From: Acanthopleura granulata | Lineage: Eukaryota; Mollusca; Polyplacophora; Chitonida; Chitonidae | Assembly (NCBI GenBank): GCA_016165875.1 | Contig: JABBOT010000004.1 | Location: forward strand, 18,911,672-18,975,671 | Direction: 5' to 3' | DNA length: 64,000 bases | Notes under the pieces: generated by a model | The model's database searches: none | What the model was told of the DNA's origin: nothing | The model's input: only the letters and a program-made list of their open reading frames with translations | Shown here: positions 1 through 9,794 of the stretch, piece after piece | How positions within the stretch are numbered: position 1 is the first letter of the stretch | How the letters are laid out: each line of letters starts with the position of its first letter | Program-made: the position numbers and the translations under genes

Positions 1-1290
1 CAGACATAGAGCTTGAACTACTGACTGACTACGAGCAGCACCTCTTCATCGAGAAGGGGATGAGAGGGAGTATCTCGATGGTGTCAAAACGTCACTCACG
101 GCTAACAACCACAGGGTGGAAGGTTATGGCCCAAAGAAACCTAACAGTTATATCCAATACCTAGATCCCAACAATATTTACGGCTGGGCGATGAGTCAGC
201 TGCTGCCAACAGGTGGCTTCCGGTAGGTGGAAAACTGGGACTAACTCGCAAAAAACCATCGCAGACCATCCGGCAGGCAACCCCGAGAGTCATATCGTGG
301 AAGTGGATCTGGAGTACCCAGAAGAGCTACATAAGATGCACAACAGGTTGAGAAGCTGGTTCCTAACCTCTGCGATGAGGAACGCTATGTGCTCCACTAC
401 CGCAACTTACAACTTTACCTGTCTCTGGGTATGCGCCTGAAAAAGATCCATCGTGCTCTCCGCTGCCGACAAAGCCCTTAAATGGAGCCCTACATCCGAT
501 TCAATACCGAACTTCAGGAAAAGACGGCAAGTGATTTCCAGAAGGACCTCTACAACTCAAGACCATGGAAAGCCTCCGTAAGTGAGTAGATGTCAAACAA
601 GTGCGAGGAAGCGAAGAAAACAAACTCAGGCGCCTTATCGCCTGCCCAGCCTTCGCCAGAGCCAACATCTTCGACGACGACCTGGCAGCCATTCAGGTTC
701 ACAAGAGCCGTCTGAAACTCAGCCGCCCCTTCTATGTGGAGGATGAGCATCCTCGACCTCTCGAAGAACCTGATGTATGTCTTCTATTACCAGAAGAAGG
801 CTCAGTACGGAGATAACTGTCAGTTCCTCTACACGGATACGGAGAGTCTACTCCTCGAGATCCAGACCGAGGATGTTTACGAGGATATGGCCAAGCATAT
901 GACACGTCCGACTACTTAATGGATCACCCACTTCATTCTACGTCGAACAAAAAGGTCTTAGGCAAGATGAAGGATTAATGTGCTTGGCACCCGATCGCCG
1001 TGTACGTTGACCTGCGTCCTAAGATGCATAGGGTCCTTGAGACCAGCGGCCACAACATCAAAAAGGCTAAAGGTGTAAAAAAAAGAATTTTGTGAAGAAG
1101 CATATCAGACATGAGCAGTACAAAGAGGCTCTCTTCGAAAAGCACACCTTTTGCCATGGCATGGATATCTGCGGTCAGAGCGCCATCGCATCTACGGGCC
1201 GTATCTGAACAAGGTATCGCTCTCACCCTTCAACTCCTAGCGCTGAATAGCTGCAAATGGGTTAGACACGCTGGTCTATGGACACAAAGG
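1..1290 (+). pseudogene. Protein-primed family-B DNA polymerase, C-terminal remnant
   Basis: Frames hop between several phases but read as one family-B polymerase. The palm motif with tyrosine, aspartate and an asparagine-rich turn (YLDPNNIYGW) lies at 158 to 193. The motif C region reads YTDTES at 830 to 847, where the family has two aspartates in DTDS; the second is glutamate here. Polymerase-like sequence continues through stops (for example the TAA at 976) to about 1290, ending in a short YGH-type tail. In intact elements this enzyme replicates the transposon DNA from a protein primer. At least four frameshifts or stops are visible and the N-terminal exonuclease part is outside the window. 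It converges on the integrase remnant. Confidence 0.8.
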
Positions 1291-2262
1291 TGCCCTTTCA
1301 GCAGGCTGTAGGACCCTGTCAGGGGGAAGCTGAGTGTCAGGTGGCACTACGAGAAGTTCCTCGTTGACAAATAACCGCTGGGGGCCATCCGATGGTACAT
1401 CAAGGTAGTACAACACAGGCTCATCGAGTTTAGTTACCGAGTGGCCGAGTCGGTGCACATCCAGGGACCACACCGGATCAGTCGCCCGAGCTCGCCGGGT
1501 TGGTACAAATAGCGAACACTAACCCCAGAAATAAGCTTCTGTTCGTGAAGGCAAACTGAACGGCCTGGAACACTGAAGGAGGGCTTTTGTGCCACCGTGT
1601 TTGCCTTGATGACCTCAGAAGCCCGCTTGCCAGTGAGTCGGGTCACTTACCCGTTCAAATCTGCCACGACTGCGGGTAACCGCTTCACCCACTCAGAAGA
1701 ACGCCCAGAACGGAGCTGCATCTCGTGGACGTATTGGTGCCCGAATAGCTGCTCTGGCAAGGTCCGCTTGAAGCGTTTCACGACACCTTCATCCCGAAGG
1801 GTGTCCACTCGTCCGCGCCTGACGGTCACACTGTGTTTTTTCAGAAGCTGTTTCACTGCACCCATGAACTCACACCAAGGGTCCACCTGCAGCACTTTAG
1901 GCCACCTCAGAGACCCACGCTGATGGGTACGGCCCAGAACATCAGCAACCTCTTTAGATTCTTTTGTGACCAAAGGCTCAGCTGCTTTGAATCGCCTGGC
2001 CACATCAACCACTGTGGGGGCATACTTGTAGGTGCGCGTGCCCACCTTGTTTTGGACAGTCTCAAAGGGTAGAAACAGGAGGTCAGCTTGATGTTGAATT
2101 TTTGGCCGTGGAACATGGCGTGGGGATGGCAGGAAAATCTGCCAGATAGCCTGCTTCTTCAACTAATTGCCAGCTCTACCTTCAGAAACCTTCGCAACAG
2201 AAGCTAGTTTCTTGATGGCGGCAATGCCTGTCCAGTAGCCCTTGTGGTTATAGTATATCTTC
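1276..2262 (-). pseudogene. Retroviral-type (rve) integrase of Polinton, broken
   Basis: The longest open part is 1647 to 2162 (171 codons). Reading continues upstream to about 2262, interrupted by a TAG near 2164 where the context suggests a former tryptophan. It continues downstream through frameshifts to 1276, where a C-terminal chromo/SH3-like tail region is recognisable. The rve core shows a first acid in QADLLFLP and a second in VDPWCEFMG. The expected third acid sits in GVVKRFKRTL (around 1776 to 1778), where the usual glutamate is lysine. In intact elements this enzyme inserts the linear DNA into the host genome. Besides the stop and frameshifts, the changed catalytic residue argues this copy is inactive. 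Confidence 0.82.
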
Positions 2263-3081
2263 GATAGACGAATAGACAACTGGTCGGAAATTGTGGTAGG
2301 CACCATAACCAAGGCATTCCAGCAACCTGCTAAGTCTCCAACACGCGGCAGCCACAGACTCAGGCAGCTGCCCGGTCATCCCTCTGCGGTTGGAACCTCC
2401 AGCACCTTTGCTGCAAAAAACGCATTGCGGTCTTTTTGCCCTGCCGCCAGAGATCGAGCGACTTTTGTGCGCTATCAATCAGTACATGGGCTAGAGGACC
2501 AGAAATCTTGTTGCGGCGGGCGCAGTAGCCAACCTCTAGCATCACGGATGCTACATATATACAAATGGTATGGAAAAATAACTCGGGCCTTACTACTCAT
2601 GTTCTGCTTGCCATTGCGGCGAGGAGCTCATTCAAGAGTCCAGCACAGTCTTTTCGGATTACTGGACGAGTTTGCAAGCGACCAGGCAAGTCAAACCCAA
2701 CCCCGAGGAGAATGAAGGCTATCTCGAGTTCTTTTTGGCTCTCGGATGGTGTATGGAAATCGCCTAGGACAGACTCGGTCCCTGTGGCGCTAAGAGTTTT
2801 CCCCGTGACCTGATCGTACTCGCGCAGCGCGGCGTCGACATCGCAAAATGTGCGCTTTGCGTACCCCTGTCGACAAAGTTCGCCAGTTCGTTTAATCCAG
2901 TCCAGACGCTGTGATCCTTTTTTTGAGACCACGCCGCCTGCCCCGCCTGGAGCTGTTCTATATCTTCATCGTGGCGTCTACTCTCCACATCGACCCCAGA
3001 GCTTCAAAGATAAAGTTACCAACTGAGAAAGCAAGTGCATTTACGAGAGCGCCTCCAAGCATCATAGCGAACGAGGCCATT
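2240..3081 (-). pseudogene. Polinton accessory gene of unknown function, N-terminal hydrophobic segment
   Basis: An ATG at 3081 starts MASFAMMLGGALVNAL, a hydrophobic stretch suggesting membrane association. It is followed by a stop near 2961 and a frameshift into the 2597 to 2932 frame, rich in charged residues. Coding-like sequence resumes in two further frames (2360 to 2545 and 2248 to 2478) and ends with a VVYSSIEDIL tail just before the integrase. I infer that these pieces are one gene, but they could be two. The upstream gene ends at a TAA only 2 bases before this ATG, which fits a compact viral-type transcription unit. I do not recognise the family. Confidence 0.5.
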
Positions 3082-3084
3082 GTT

Positions 3085-3330
3085 ATTTCATAATATCTGC
3101 CGGAATGACCCCTTGTTTAATTAGCATGTCCTTTGTCGCCATTGCGAGGACCACGTCCACGACCACCATCCCGATATCAGCGGGGGAGGGGGGGTGAAGT
3201 CTAGCTTGGGAAGGGCACCTCCACTGACTATCTTACACAATCTGGAGTATTCCGTAGCTAAGTCAGGGACGACTGCGCTGTGATACAGCGCGTTTACGAG
3301 CATCTTGTTGTCGGTAGCTGGAGTTGTCAT
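3085..3330 (-). pseudogene. Small Polinton accessory gene, one frameshift
   Basis: ATG at 3330 begins MTTPATDNKMLVNALYHSAV and stays open for about 45 codons. The frame breaks in a G-rich run (plus-strand 3181 to 3195, nearly all G) and resumes one phase over as a short hydrophobic stretch (GMVVVDVVLAMATKD), ending at a TAA at 3085 to 3087 that almost abuts the next ATG. The product would be about 80 residues with a C-terminal hydrophobic segment. The frameshift lies in a homopolymer, so an assembly error is possible here, unlike at the other breaks. Function unknown. Confidence 0.5.
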
Positions 3331-4043
3331 GTCCTTTTTCCATATGGAGAGGATCGATGGGAATATTCCGGTGCTGAGAGGGGGACTTAGAGGTGGCTTG
3401 TGCTGTTGTCTGCTGTTGCGGAGCAACAGAAAGAGTTGGCAGCTGCTGGTGATGAGTAAATATATAATGCACACCTCCAAGGTCAGCTACACCAATGATA
3501 TATGGGGTCCAGTTGGCCTGCTTTGCAACACCCTCTGAAACAGACTCTCTCCGTTCTGGTGGCCTCAAGGCCTCCTGGTGTCCTGATGTAGCAGCAGCAA
3601 CAGAAACACCATGGTGTTGTGATTCCTTGGCTGCCCGAAGGTGTTCAAGTTGTACCTGTTTGACCTTTCTGCCAGCGGCCCCGGCATGCCCGCCACCTTC
3701 TTCGGGTCTTTACTTTTCTTATGGTCTGTCACTCTTTCTGTCACTCGGGTTCGATTGGTTCTCCGAAGGAAGAGTCGGATTCTCCGCCATCGTTCGTTGT
3801 CCCAGGGCACTGTTGTCCAAATTGATATTGCCTGGTTGTTGTAAGAGCAGCGGTTAATGGCGCTAGGAACATGCCGTAGCGATGATAGAACACACAGGAA
3901 GCACTAATAATCGCACGTCCAATAAAGCGATCAGCCTCCAGATCGCGCGCAAATCCCGGTCGTTTCTCCGGTGGGAATGCAAGAAACATGCTGACCACTC
4001 CAGAGTACAATTGTAGTGCAGCGTGCCCTGTCGTTTTTCTCAT
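3263..4043 (-). pseudogene. Polinton gene of unknown function, several frameshifts
   Basis: ATG at 4043 overlaps the stop of the preceding gene by ATGA. The first 75 or so codons read as ordinary globular sequence (HAALQLYSGVVSMFLAFPP). After about 3760 the frame shifts into a basic stretch (3565 to 3810), and then into another frame with VHYIFTHHQQLPTLSVAPQQ followed by a glutamine/proline/serine-rich tail reaching 3263. The tail overlaps the start of the next small gene. I could not assign a family. Position between capsid/ATPase genes and integrase would suit a virion or maturation accessory protein, but that is inference only. Confidence 0.45.
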
Positions 4044-4348
4044 GGCCGCGCCGAGTCTTGCCTCATAGCGCGCATAGAGTTTTCGACTTCGTCCTCGTCC
4101 AAGGAGTAAATTTGGTCCACTGTCAATGCCTTCCCAAGATATTGTTAGGCCTGGCCCCTCGCTGCCAGTGCAGCAAGCCTTTCAAGGTGCAGATTGGTAG
4201 GACGCTCTTCTGCCTGTTCCTCCAATGGCTCCTGTTTCTTTTGTCCAGCCGAGGACCCTGCCTCAGCGTCTTCCTCGATCAGTTCGTCGAGTAGTTTGTC
4301 CAGTTTGGCTATATTCTCTTGGCCGTTCGAGTCACAGACCACATGCAA
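4040..4348 (-). pseudogene. Small acidic Polinton protein, frameshifted
   Basis: An acidic, alanine/glutamate-rich protein starts at 4348 (MHVVCDSNGQENIAKLDKLL) with a probable coiled-coil (LDKLLDELIEEDAEA). It shifts frame near 4145 and ends with an acidic stretch (SLDEDEVENSMRAMRQDSAR) whose TGA overlaps the next ATG as ATGA. Low complexity makes assignment impossible. The stop/start overlap and spacing show it belonged to the same transcription unit as the neighbours. The true start may lie a little upstream, because the frame is open beyond the ATG used here. Confidence 0.45.
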
Positions 4349-5100
4349 TGCGCAACACGTATCAGTATCCTCTTAGGTCTAATATATTCGCGTGCAGCCC
4401 ATGCGATCACAATTAAGGTCATTATATACAAGGAAAATAGCAACAGCCAGCCGCTCTGTTGTAGCAGCAGCAAAATGCAACAGGTGGCATGAAGCACGTG
4501 GTATGCAGCAAGCTGATCAGTCTTCAGCAGAAGCTGGGCATGCTTTCTTTGGGCATGCCGTACTCTGGCCCGCTCTTCCGGAGGGATCACATTATTTTCC
4601 CGGAGGCATTCTTCAGTCGAGTCCCTATCTTTTCATTGAAAGATGGCGACCCAGCGCGTCTGCTCGCGTAGAACCTTCAGGACCGAGTTATATTTTCTGT
4701 CGGCCTCAGAAGGCCAGCTCAGAGAGCATAACTTTCTTTTTGGTCAACGCCTTTGTGGCCGAGCATTCGTCAATGCTGTACAGAGTTAGCTTGGCTTGGA
4801 ACAGCTCGTAGAAGGCACGGAGGTAACCATGGAGTAGTCACCCAGCCAGACCTCACCCGGATGATCCACAACCAGTTTCGCCTGTGTCTACGACATAGAC
4901 CTCTGGGTTGCTCCACATCCAGCTACACTTTTGATATACCCGATTGTACCGTGTAGTGAGACACAGGACAACATTGTGTTCAAAGAAGCCGCGATAGGGA
5001 CCCTCTAGGGGGTTGCGAGTGAAAAGCGTTTTTCCACACCCCGTCATTCCGCAGATAATGGCCGAGTGGGGAGCCGGGGCCAGAGGTGTGTTGAATCGGC
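4309..5100 (-). pseudogene. FtsK/HerA-type genome-packaging ATPase, rearranged
   Basis: A Walker A motif, GMTGCGKT, is encoded at 5027 to 5050, preceded by a short hydrophobic strand (AIIC). A Walker B-like segment (YSIDECSATKALTKKK) follows at about 4740 to 4790, then arginine-rich C-terminal sequence to about 4500. In Polintons and related viruses this enzyme pumps DNA into the capsid. Three lesions are seen. A 57-bp foreign segment sits at 4824 to 4882 between the two Walker motifs. A stop and frameshift follow at 4700 to 4720. At the N terminus the open frame runs without break into the end of the capsid gene. The 3' part (4309 to 4480) extends as a hydrophobic frame that may be read-through. 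Confidence 0.78.
4824..4882 (+). repeat. Inverted micro-duplication of a capsid-gene segment inside the ATPase
   Basis: Read on the plus strand, this stretch encodes VTQPDLTRMIHNQF. The capsid gene on the minus strand at about 5655 to 5715 encodes VTQPNLARMIHNQY. The two DNA stretches agree at most positions in opposite orientation. The insert replaces part of the ATPase between Walker A and B. It could have come from this copy by template switching or from another element copy. Confidence 0.7.
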
Positions 5101-6225
5101 CATCCTCGATGTTGAGCTGAGCGTCCTTGACCTCGTAAAGGTAGATGTTCAAAGCGGCCGAAGCCTGTGCTGTTTTCAAGATCTAAATGGTCACTCCCTC
5201 AATGGCGTTCTCGAAGCGCCACCCGCTGCCTGTAGCTGGTCGTCGTCCGTGGAGCGGAGGTCAAGTCACAGGGCATACTTAATGGTTAAGAAGTCGCCAA
5301 GGGACACGTCCTCCAGCACTAGATCTCTTGCGACCAAGGCCACCTCGGGATAGCGCTTCCATCGGGCTGCAAAGAACTTCCATTCCTCATCTCACTGCTG
5401 GTAGGCGCGCAGGCCTTGACTGTACAGCTGGTTGGGATCCCCTCGATTGTCATCTCCACCTTGGTTATTTTGGGGTTGTAAAAAGCCTCGGTTTCCCGCT
5501 GGAAGGACGCGGCTGAGTCCTCTAACCGCATGAATCTCAATTTCATATTGCAGGCAGTTACGATGAGGTTGATGTTCCATAGTGTATCGCTCTTGTTATA
5601 GCAGATTATGCTTTTCCGGAGCACACAGTCGTACAGTATTTCCAGGCGCCTGGCGTATTGGTTATGGATCATGCGGGCGAGGTTGGGCTGGGTGACCAAG
5701 TCGTACTCCAGGCTGATGTTTTTAATGGTGTAAGAGGCTGCTGCCATGTCATCAGCGTCCCCTGTGGCCCGGATTACGCAGCTGTAGTCGTTGATAGTTA
5801 CCTTGTGTCCGAGCCTCTCCCGCAGGGCCGACTTGTAGAATGGCATGTGGCTCTCCAGTAGCTCGAAATCGAGGAGGATGTAGTATCGGTTGCCATAGGT
5901 GGCTGCGATAGCAGTGTCAGCGGCATCGGGTGTGCCATTCACTACACCAAGGCGGATTTTGGTAACACTTTTGCCGGCCGAAGTGGCCGAAGTGGCCGAA
6001 GGTCTTCCAAAGGCCCATGTAGCAGTGGTAGACGTTCCTGTCATCGATCAACAAAGCCTCATTACCGCTAATAGTGATCCTGTTTTTTTTTAATTCGAGC
6101 ACGGCCGAGGTTCTGAACTACTGTTCGGTCGTCGTCAGGAGAGTTTAGCGTGATGGTGAAGGCCGGTCTCGCCGAGTCAGGGACAATGACGTCATTGGGG
6201 CCGAGGTTTGGGAACTAAACGAGAA
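5066..6225 (-). pseudogene. Major capsid-like protein (double jelly roll type), broken
   Basis: The longest open piece is 5319 to 6044 (241 codons), and capsid-like sequence extends to about 6225 upstream and 5066 downstream through several frameshifts and stops. Upstream, a strand-rich start reads NDVIVPDSARPAFTITL. The centre carries YGNRYYILLDFELLESHMPF and a basic/aromatic segment. The end reads DVSLGDFLTIKYAL, then LDLRSTDDDQL and a final ALNIYLYE strand. From memory of Polinton major capsid proteins, which form the icosahedral shell, this order fits. One break follows a 9-bp unit repeated three times (5976 to 6001). The last 30 codons are joined in frame to the ATPase start. A clear ATG was not found. 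Confidence 0.75.
5976..6001. repeat. Three tandem copies of a 9-bp unit
   Basis: GGCCGAAGT occurs twice, followed by an 8-base third copy. It sits inside the capsid remnant at the point where the reading frame changes, adding repeated GHF residues in one frame. Replication slippage is the simple explanation. Confidence 0.9.
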
Positions 6226-7081
6226 GCTGTTAGTTCTGGTCGATCTTACTCGGGTTATTTGTGATGACGACCAACTGCCGCATGCCTTTGATTCCCAACT
6301 GTGCTACCAAAATCCGTGGGAGCTCTTCAGAAAGCAAAGGATGACCTACGAGGAGCCGCAGCTGCAGAGAGAATGTGGAACTACAAGACCTAGGGAAGGT
6401 GGCATCTGAACCAGTCACAAAAATAGAAACCAGCACTCTCAGCACTCTTGGTGATACTCCACTGAACCTCCGCGAGCTGGGGGGGGGGGCTTGATAATGC
6501 ATTGCAGACCTTCACAGGGGAGCTCACAAACAACCTTGCTAAACTGACTGCACTGGAGGAGCACATTGCTTTGGAAAAAACGCTCTCGATGAGTTCCCCA
6601 GGCCGAGCGATTGCGTGACCTGCAGGAAGAAAGAGAGGCCCGTTTCGAGCCGTGAAGCTCTGTGGTCGCAAATCAATCAGATCGGGGAAATATTCAATCG
6701 CGTTCTTCATGAGCACACAACTCTTGCCAAAGGACTTCTTACTTTGTTCCGCGAACAGGGGGTCATCATAGCCAGAATCCTTACTGCGTTGGATTGCATC
6801 GTGTCGACTCTGGTTCTTGCGCTAACTGTGGACTCCTCAGCGCCAGCGCCTCCTACCCCAATTCCTGAGCCTACCGACTAGGGCGGTCTGAAGGAGTGGG
6901 TAAAAAAGCATTTGCGGGCCCTGGATAGGCTTCTAGCTATGCTCGCCAATAAAGCCGCAGCGGCCCGCCCAGATATTACAGGGAGAGTCGTCTCTTGGCT
7001 CCTCGGCACTTTAGGCAAGACCATGAACTGGGTTGCCGAGAATACTTGGGCCCTGGTTTTCGCTACAGGTGGAATCATTTA
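6206..7081 (+). pseudogene. Polinton coiled-coil membrane protein, broken
   Basis: Plus-strand coding-like sequence begins at about 6206 (LNEKLLVLVDLTRVI) and passes several stops and frameshifts. It includes an open 88-codon frame at 6615 to 6881 with a predicted coiled coil (NQIGEIFNRVLHEHTTLAKG) followed by a hydrophobic helix (IIARILTALDCIVSTLVLAL) and a proline-rich hinge. After the TAG at about 6879 the same logic continues to 7081: WVKKHLRALDRLLAMLANK, then a second hydrophobic region (NTWALVFATGGII). The layout, coiled coil then two membrane helices, would suit a membrane or fusion-type accessory protein, but no function can be claimed. It diverges from the capsid gene, whose start it nearly overlaps. 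Confidence 0.55.
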
Positions 7082-7243
7082 GGCGGCCGTTCGGGCACAT
7101 CTAGAGTGACCAGATTAGTGCAGGCCCGAGGGCGACGCTAAGTATTACTAACGCCACATTTCTTCATCGTGCTCTCTCGATGACTTCTGTGAAACTGGAG
7201 TCGGCGCTGCCGGCACGGGTCTCGGTATGATTACTGCAACTGG

Positions 7244-8059
7244 CTACGGCTTAATGATGCTTGTCTCCCCAGTCCAGGCAGCAGCTTGTTCATGAACTAC
7301 CGAAGACAAGTTTTCGTCTCCGTCGACCCCGAGTTTCTGGTCTGTTGTGGCTATGACGATCTCATTGTTATAGCCACTGATTGTTCCGATTCGCAGGACC
7401 ATATTGCTTCGCGCCATGTACAGACCCACAGCAAACGCATAATACACCTTGGAGCTTACCTGACGTTCTGCTACAACAAGTCTTGCTATGGCGTATTCGA
7501 CATTTGCTACAAACCGCTTCTGCGCATAAAATACCGTGCCTTCCGTGCCTAAGATATTGCTGCAGATCTGTACCTGTCCTCCGTGGTTTGTCCAAACATA
7601 AGTCCAAATGGTGTAGTTCACGCGTTCCACGCCTTCCTGGGTAAATCCTTCAGATTTGTCGAGGATGAAGGTGGCCCATGCTTGATCGACCTCCCTGCCT
7701 TGCGAGATGAAATCGGTGTGACATTTGTCCGGTGTTCGCTGGAATAACATGCGTTCAGGATCATAGTCGTAATGATATTTGACATATCCTGTCCTCGTGA
7801 CACAATAATAATCCACGCCTAACCCGTCCTTTCCACTTCTTTTTTGCCGCCAGTCTCTGGCTGGGCAGACCCGAAACTCGGCGCAAATTTGCTTGTATGC
7901 CCTCCGGTCGTAGGGGTTGTCGATCGGACTCCATGCATCGTCTTGTGGGAGTGGTGCTTTAATCTCTTCCAGAATACGACGCACTTGACAGTACACGTGG
8001 AAGTGGAATACAGAGTTGCTTAGTTGTGTGTCGGCTATGAGATGATTTTCGTTTGACAC
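7244..8059 (-). CDS. Polinton-associated protein of unknown function, intact 271-codon frame
   Basis: An uninterrupted frame starts at ATG 8059 (MSNENHLIADTQL) and ends at 7244. No signal peptide or clear membrane helix is seen. The sequence is rich in aromatic and polar residues (VDYYCVTRTGYVKYHYDYD, ERVNYTIWTYVWTNHGGQ) and looks beta-strand rich, which would fit a surface, fibre or receptor-binding protein of a virion. I do not recognise the family. It is the only long gene of the element without a stop or frameshift, in contrast to its broken neighbours. It diverges from the probable minor capsid gene, leaving about 200 bp between the two starts as a possible shared promoter. Confidence 0.6.
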   Translation of the reverse strand: MSNENHLIADTQLSNSVFHFHVYCQVRRILEEIKAPLPQDDAWSPIDNPYDRRAYKQICAEFRVCPARDWRQKRSGKDGLGVDYYCVTRTGYVKYHYDYDPERMLFQRTPDKCHTDFISQGREVDQAWATFILDKSEGFTQEGVERVNYTIWTYVWTNHGGQVQICSNILGTEGTVFYAQKRFVANVEYAIARLVVAERQVSSKVYYAFAVGLYMARSNMVLRIGTISGYNNEIVIATTDQKLGVDGDENLSSVVHEQAAAWTGETSIIKP

Positions 8060-8268
8060 GACTCAGTACGGCGAAATTGAGGTGGTTCTGCCACCACGCC
8101 ATCGGTTGCGTGTGCCACTTCTCATCTGTTGATTTTCGGTAAGGTGTAGCGTTGAAGCACCTTTTCGAAAGTCACGTCGAAAGCTAATCACGCGTTGTTT
8201 AGGCTGGGATCCATCACCACGATTTCACTCGGCTCTTCAATCCCTTTACTCGAATATACTCCACCGAC
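8060..8268. promoter_or_regulatory. Divergent spacer between two Polinton genes
   Basis: This 209-bp gap separates the minus-strand 271-codon gene from the plus-strand capsid-like gene. By position it should hold both promoters. I see no clear TATA box or repeat, so only the layout supports this. Confidence 0.25.
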
Positions 8269-9023
8269 ATGGTAATGGGTTACCTTACTATTAAACAAAA
8301 TCGTCTTATCGGACATCTCTTTCGAAAGAAGAAGAATATGTTTGTCACCTTGAGCGATGTTCAACAGGGGAGTAGTGTTCCCCTCCCTGCATGTCTGGAT
8401 AATCCAAAAGGCCAGTACGAGGTCGCCCTACTCGATGTGACCTTGTACCCACAGGTGAATATTGGCGCCGACGTATGTTTCAGCTTGAACAATAAGTCGA
8501 TAGTAGTGCCAAGCGGCTAGTACGCCGTCGGTACCCTTAACAAAGGAATGTTCCTCCCTTTTTGGATGCTAAACTGGAACTGAGTGAAACTACTGGTCGT
8601 GTGCGACTGAAACTCAAAAAGTATGATGTTATCAGTCTCTTAGATCTAGCTGATATCCTGGGATTCTCAAACGCAAAGGAACCCATGGCTGGATTCAATG
8701 AAAGGGATACACAACCAAAACTGACACCTCACATAGAAATATGTCCACTTAGAAGAGCTGAGCGCGTCCGAAAACATCGCCGCAGTGTCTACCAGTTATG
8801 TAAGTGGCTCTATTCAGTCGCGGTACACCACGAAAGCATAAACTCCGGAAGGACGGTGGCATTCGTCAATCCACAGTACAGAAGACTGTCCGCTGACCTT
8901 GTGCCGGGGCTTACTATAAAGCTATTAAACGATTCCGGACAACTTGTAGATACAGTGTACTTAAGCGTAATTTTACACATTCGCCGAATGTGTAAATGGA
9001 CCCGGTGGCCCAAGTCGCACTAG
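8269..9023 (+). pseudogene. Probable minor capsid (penton-type, single jelly roll) protein, broken
   Basis: A first open part at 8269 to 8520 contains MFVTLSDVQQGSSVPLP and YEVALLDVTLYPQVNIG. A TAG (8518) and frameshift interrupt, and the 8562 to 9023 frame continues with TGRVRLKL, LLDLADILGF and, near the end, NPQYRRLSADLVPGLTIKLL and TVYLSVILHIRR. From memory this series (an opening virion strand, a middle GKVxLxL strand plus LGF, then a terminal NPQY block and LHxRR) is typical of Polinton minor capsid proteins that form the vertices. The better start is probably the ATG at 8338, leaving an upstream basic extension that may be non-coding. Confidence 0.6.
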
Positions 9024-9402
9024 CCTTTCTAGATCTGGTGGATCTCGAGGGTTTTGAGCGACAAGGGGTTGATGGACGGATTTACGCTTTACAACTCCAG
9101 GGGTGTTTATGCATGCAAAAAGGTGCCGTTGGGGAAATCCGAAGAACCACCGAAGTTGAATGAGCTCGCCGATGTGGATATCGAAACCCCGAATGTGCTC
9201 CAAAAAAACTCACCCTGGTTCTATCTGATGACCCTGAGAATAAGGTATGGGGTCTCGTTAAATCGGATGATCCCAAATGGGATATTGATCTGGCTGTGAC
9301 CGCGGTCCTGGTACACACAACAAGGGGTGGTGTTGTTCAAAGGGTTTTTAATGGCGGTACGGCTTACCTCTCGTACACGGCCATGGAGATGAACTTCTTC
9401 TG
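8996..9402 (+). pseudogene. Short Polinton gene of unknown function, at least two frameshifts
   Basis: An ATG at 8996, inside the last codons of the minor capsid remnant, opens MDPVAQVALAFLDLVDLEGF. The reading moves to another frame (FTLYNSRGVYACKKVPLG) and then a third (VWGLVKSDDPKWDIDLAVTA, ending YTAMEMNFF at a TGA at about 9401). The pieces look like one protein of roughly 130 residues broken by single-base indels. No family recognised. Overlapping the preceding gene is typical of the compact element. Confidence 0.4.
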
Positions 9403-9794
9403 AAGATACTGCGGGAAGGGGGACATATGATCGGAGGAGGTCCAGATACATCTTACCTCGATATTAACACACCATTTCCCGTTGGCGAAGTTCCCCCGGG
9501 TACCATTATCATTCTGGATATTATATAGGGTCATTATCCAGACAAGCCCTTCCACATCCTTCCTGGCTGGAAGATCGGGTAGCTGAGAGAGCATGTCGGT
9601 AAAAGCGTAACTATCGTCGTAAAAATACTAATAGGATTGATGCGACGTTAGACAATGTTTGACCGCATAAATCTAGAGCATGGCGTTCAGCTGAAACTGT
9701 TAAGATTAAGTTTAAAATCCATATCGGATTTAGAATTAAACATTCTAACGGCGTCAACATAAAGATGGCGCAACTGTATCCAGCGTTAGATCCA
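9403..9794. other. Element DNA with no recognisable gene
   Basis: Only short frames with many stops occur here. A minus-strand frame at 9364 to 9594 is open for 76 codons but shows no family features. The section may be eroded coding sequence or an intergenic spacer of the Polinton. Confidence 0.4.

Noticed and set aside
4753..4956. 67-codon plus-strand frame in the ATPase region
   Set aside because: It is not a gene: its readable part is the inverted capsid fragment, and the rest is antisense to the ATPase.
6184..6193. CRE-like TGACGTCAT in the Polinton capsid remnant
   Set aside because: It lies within capsid coding sequence (NDVIVP), so the motif is explained by codons.
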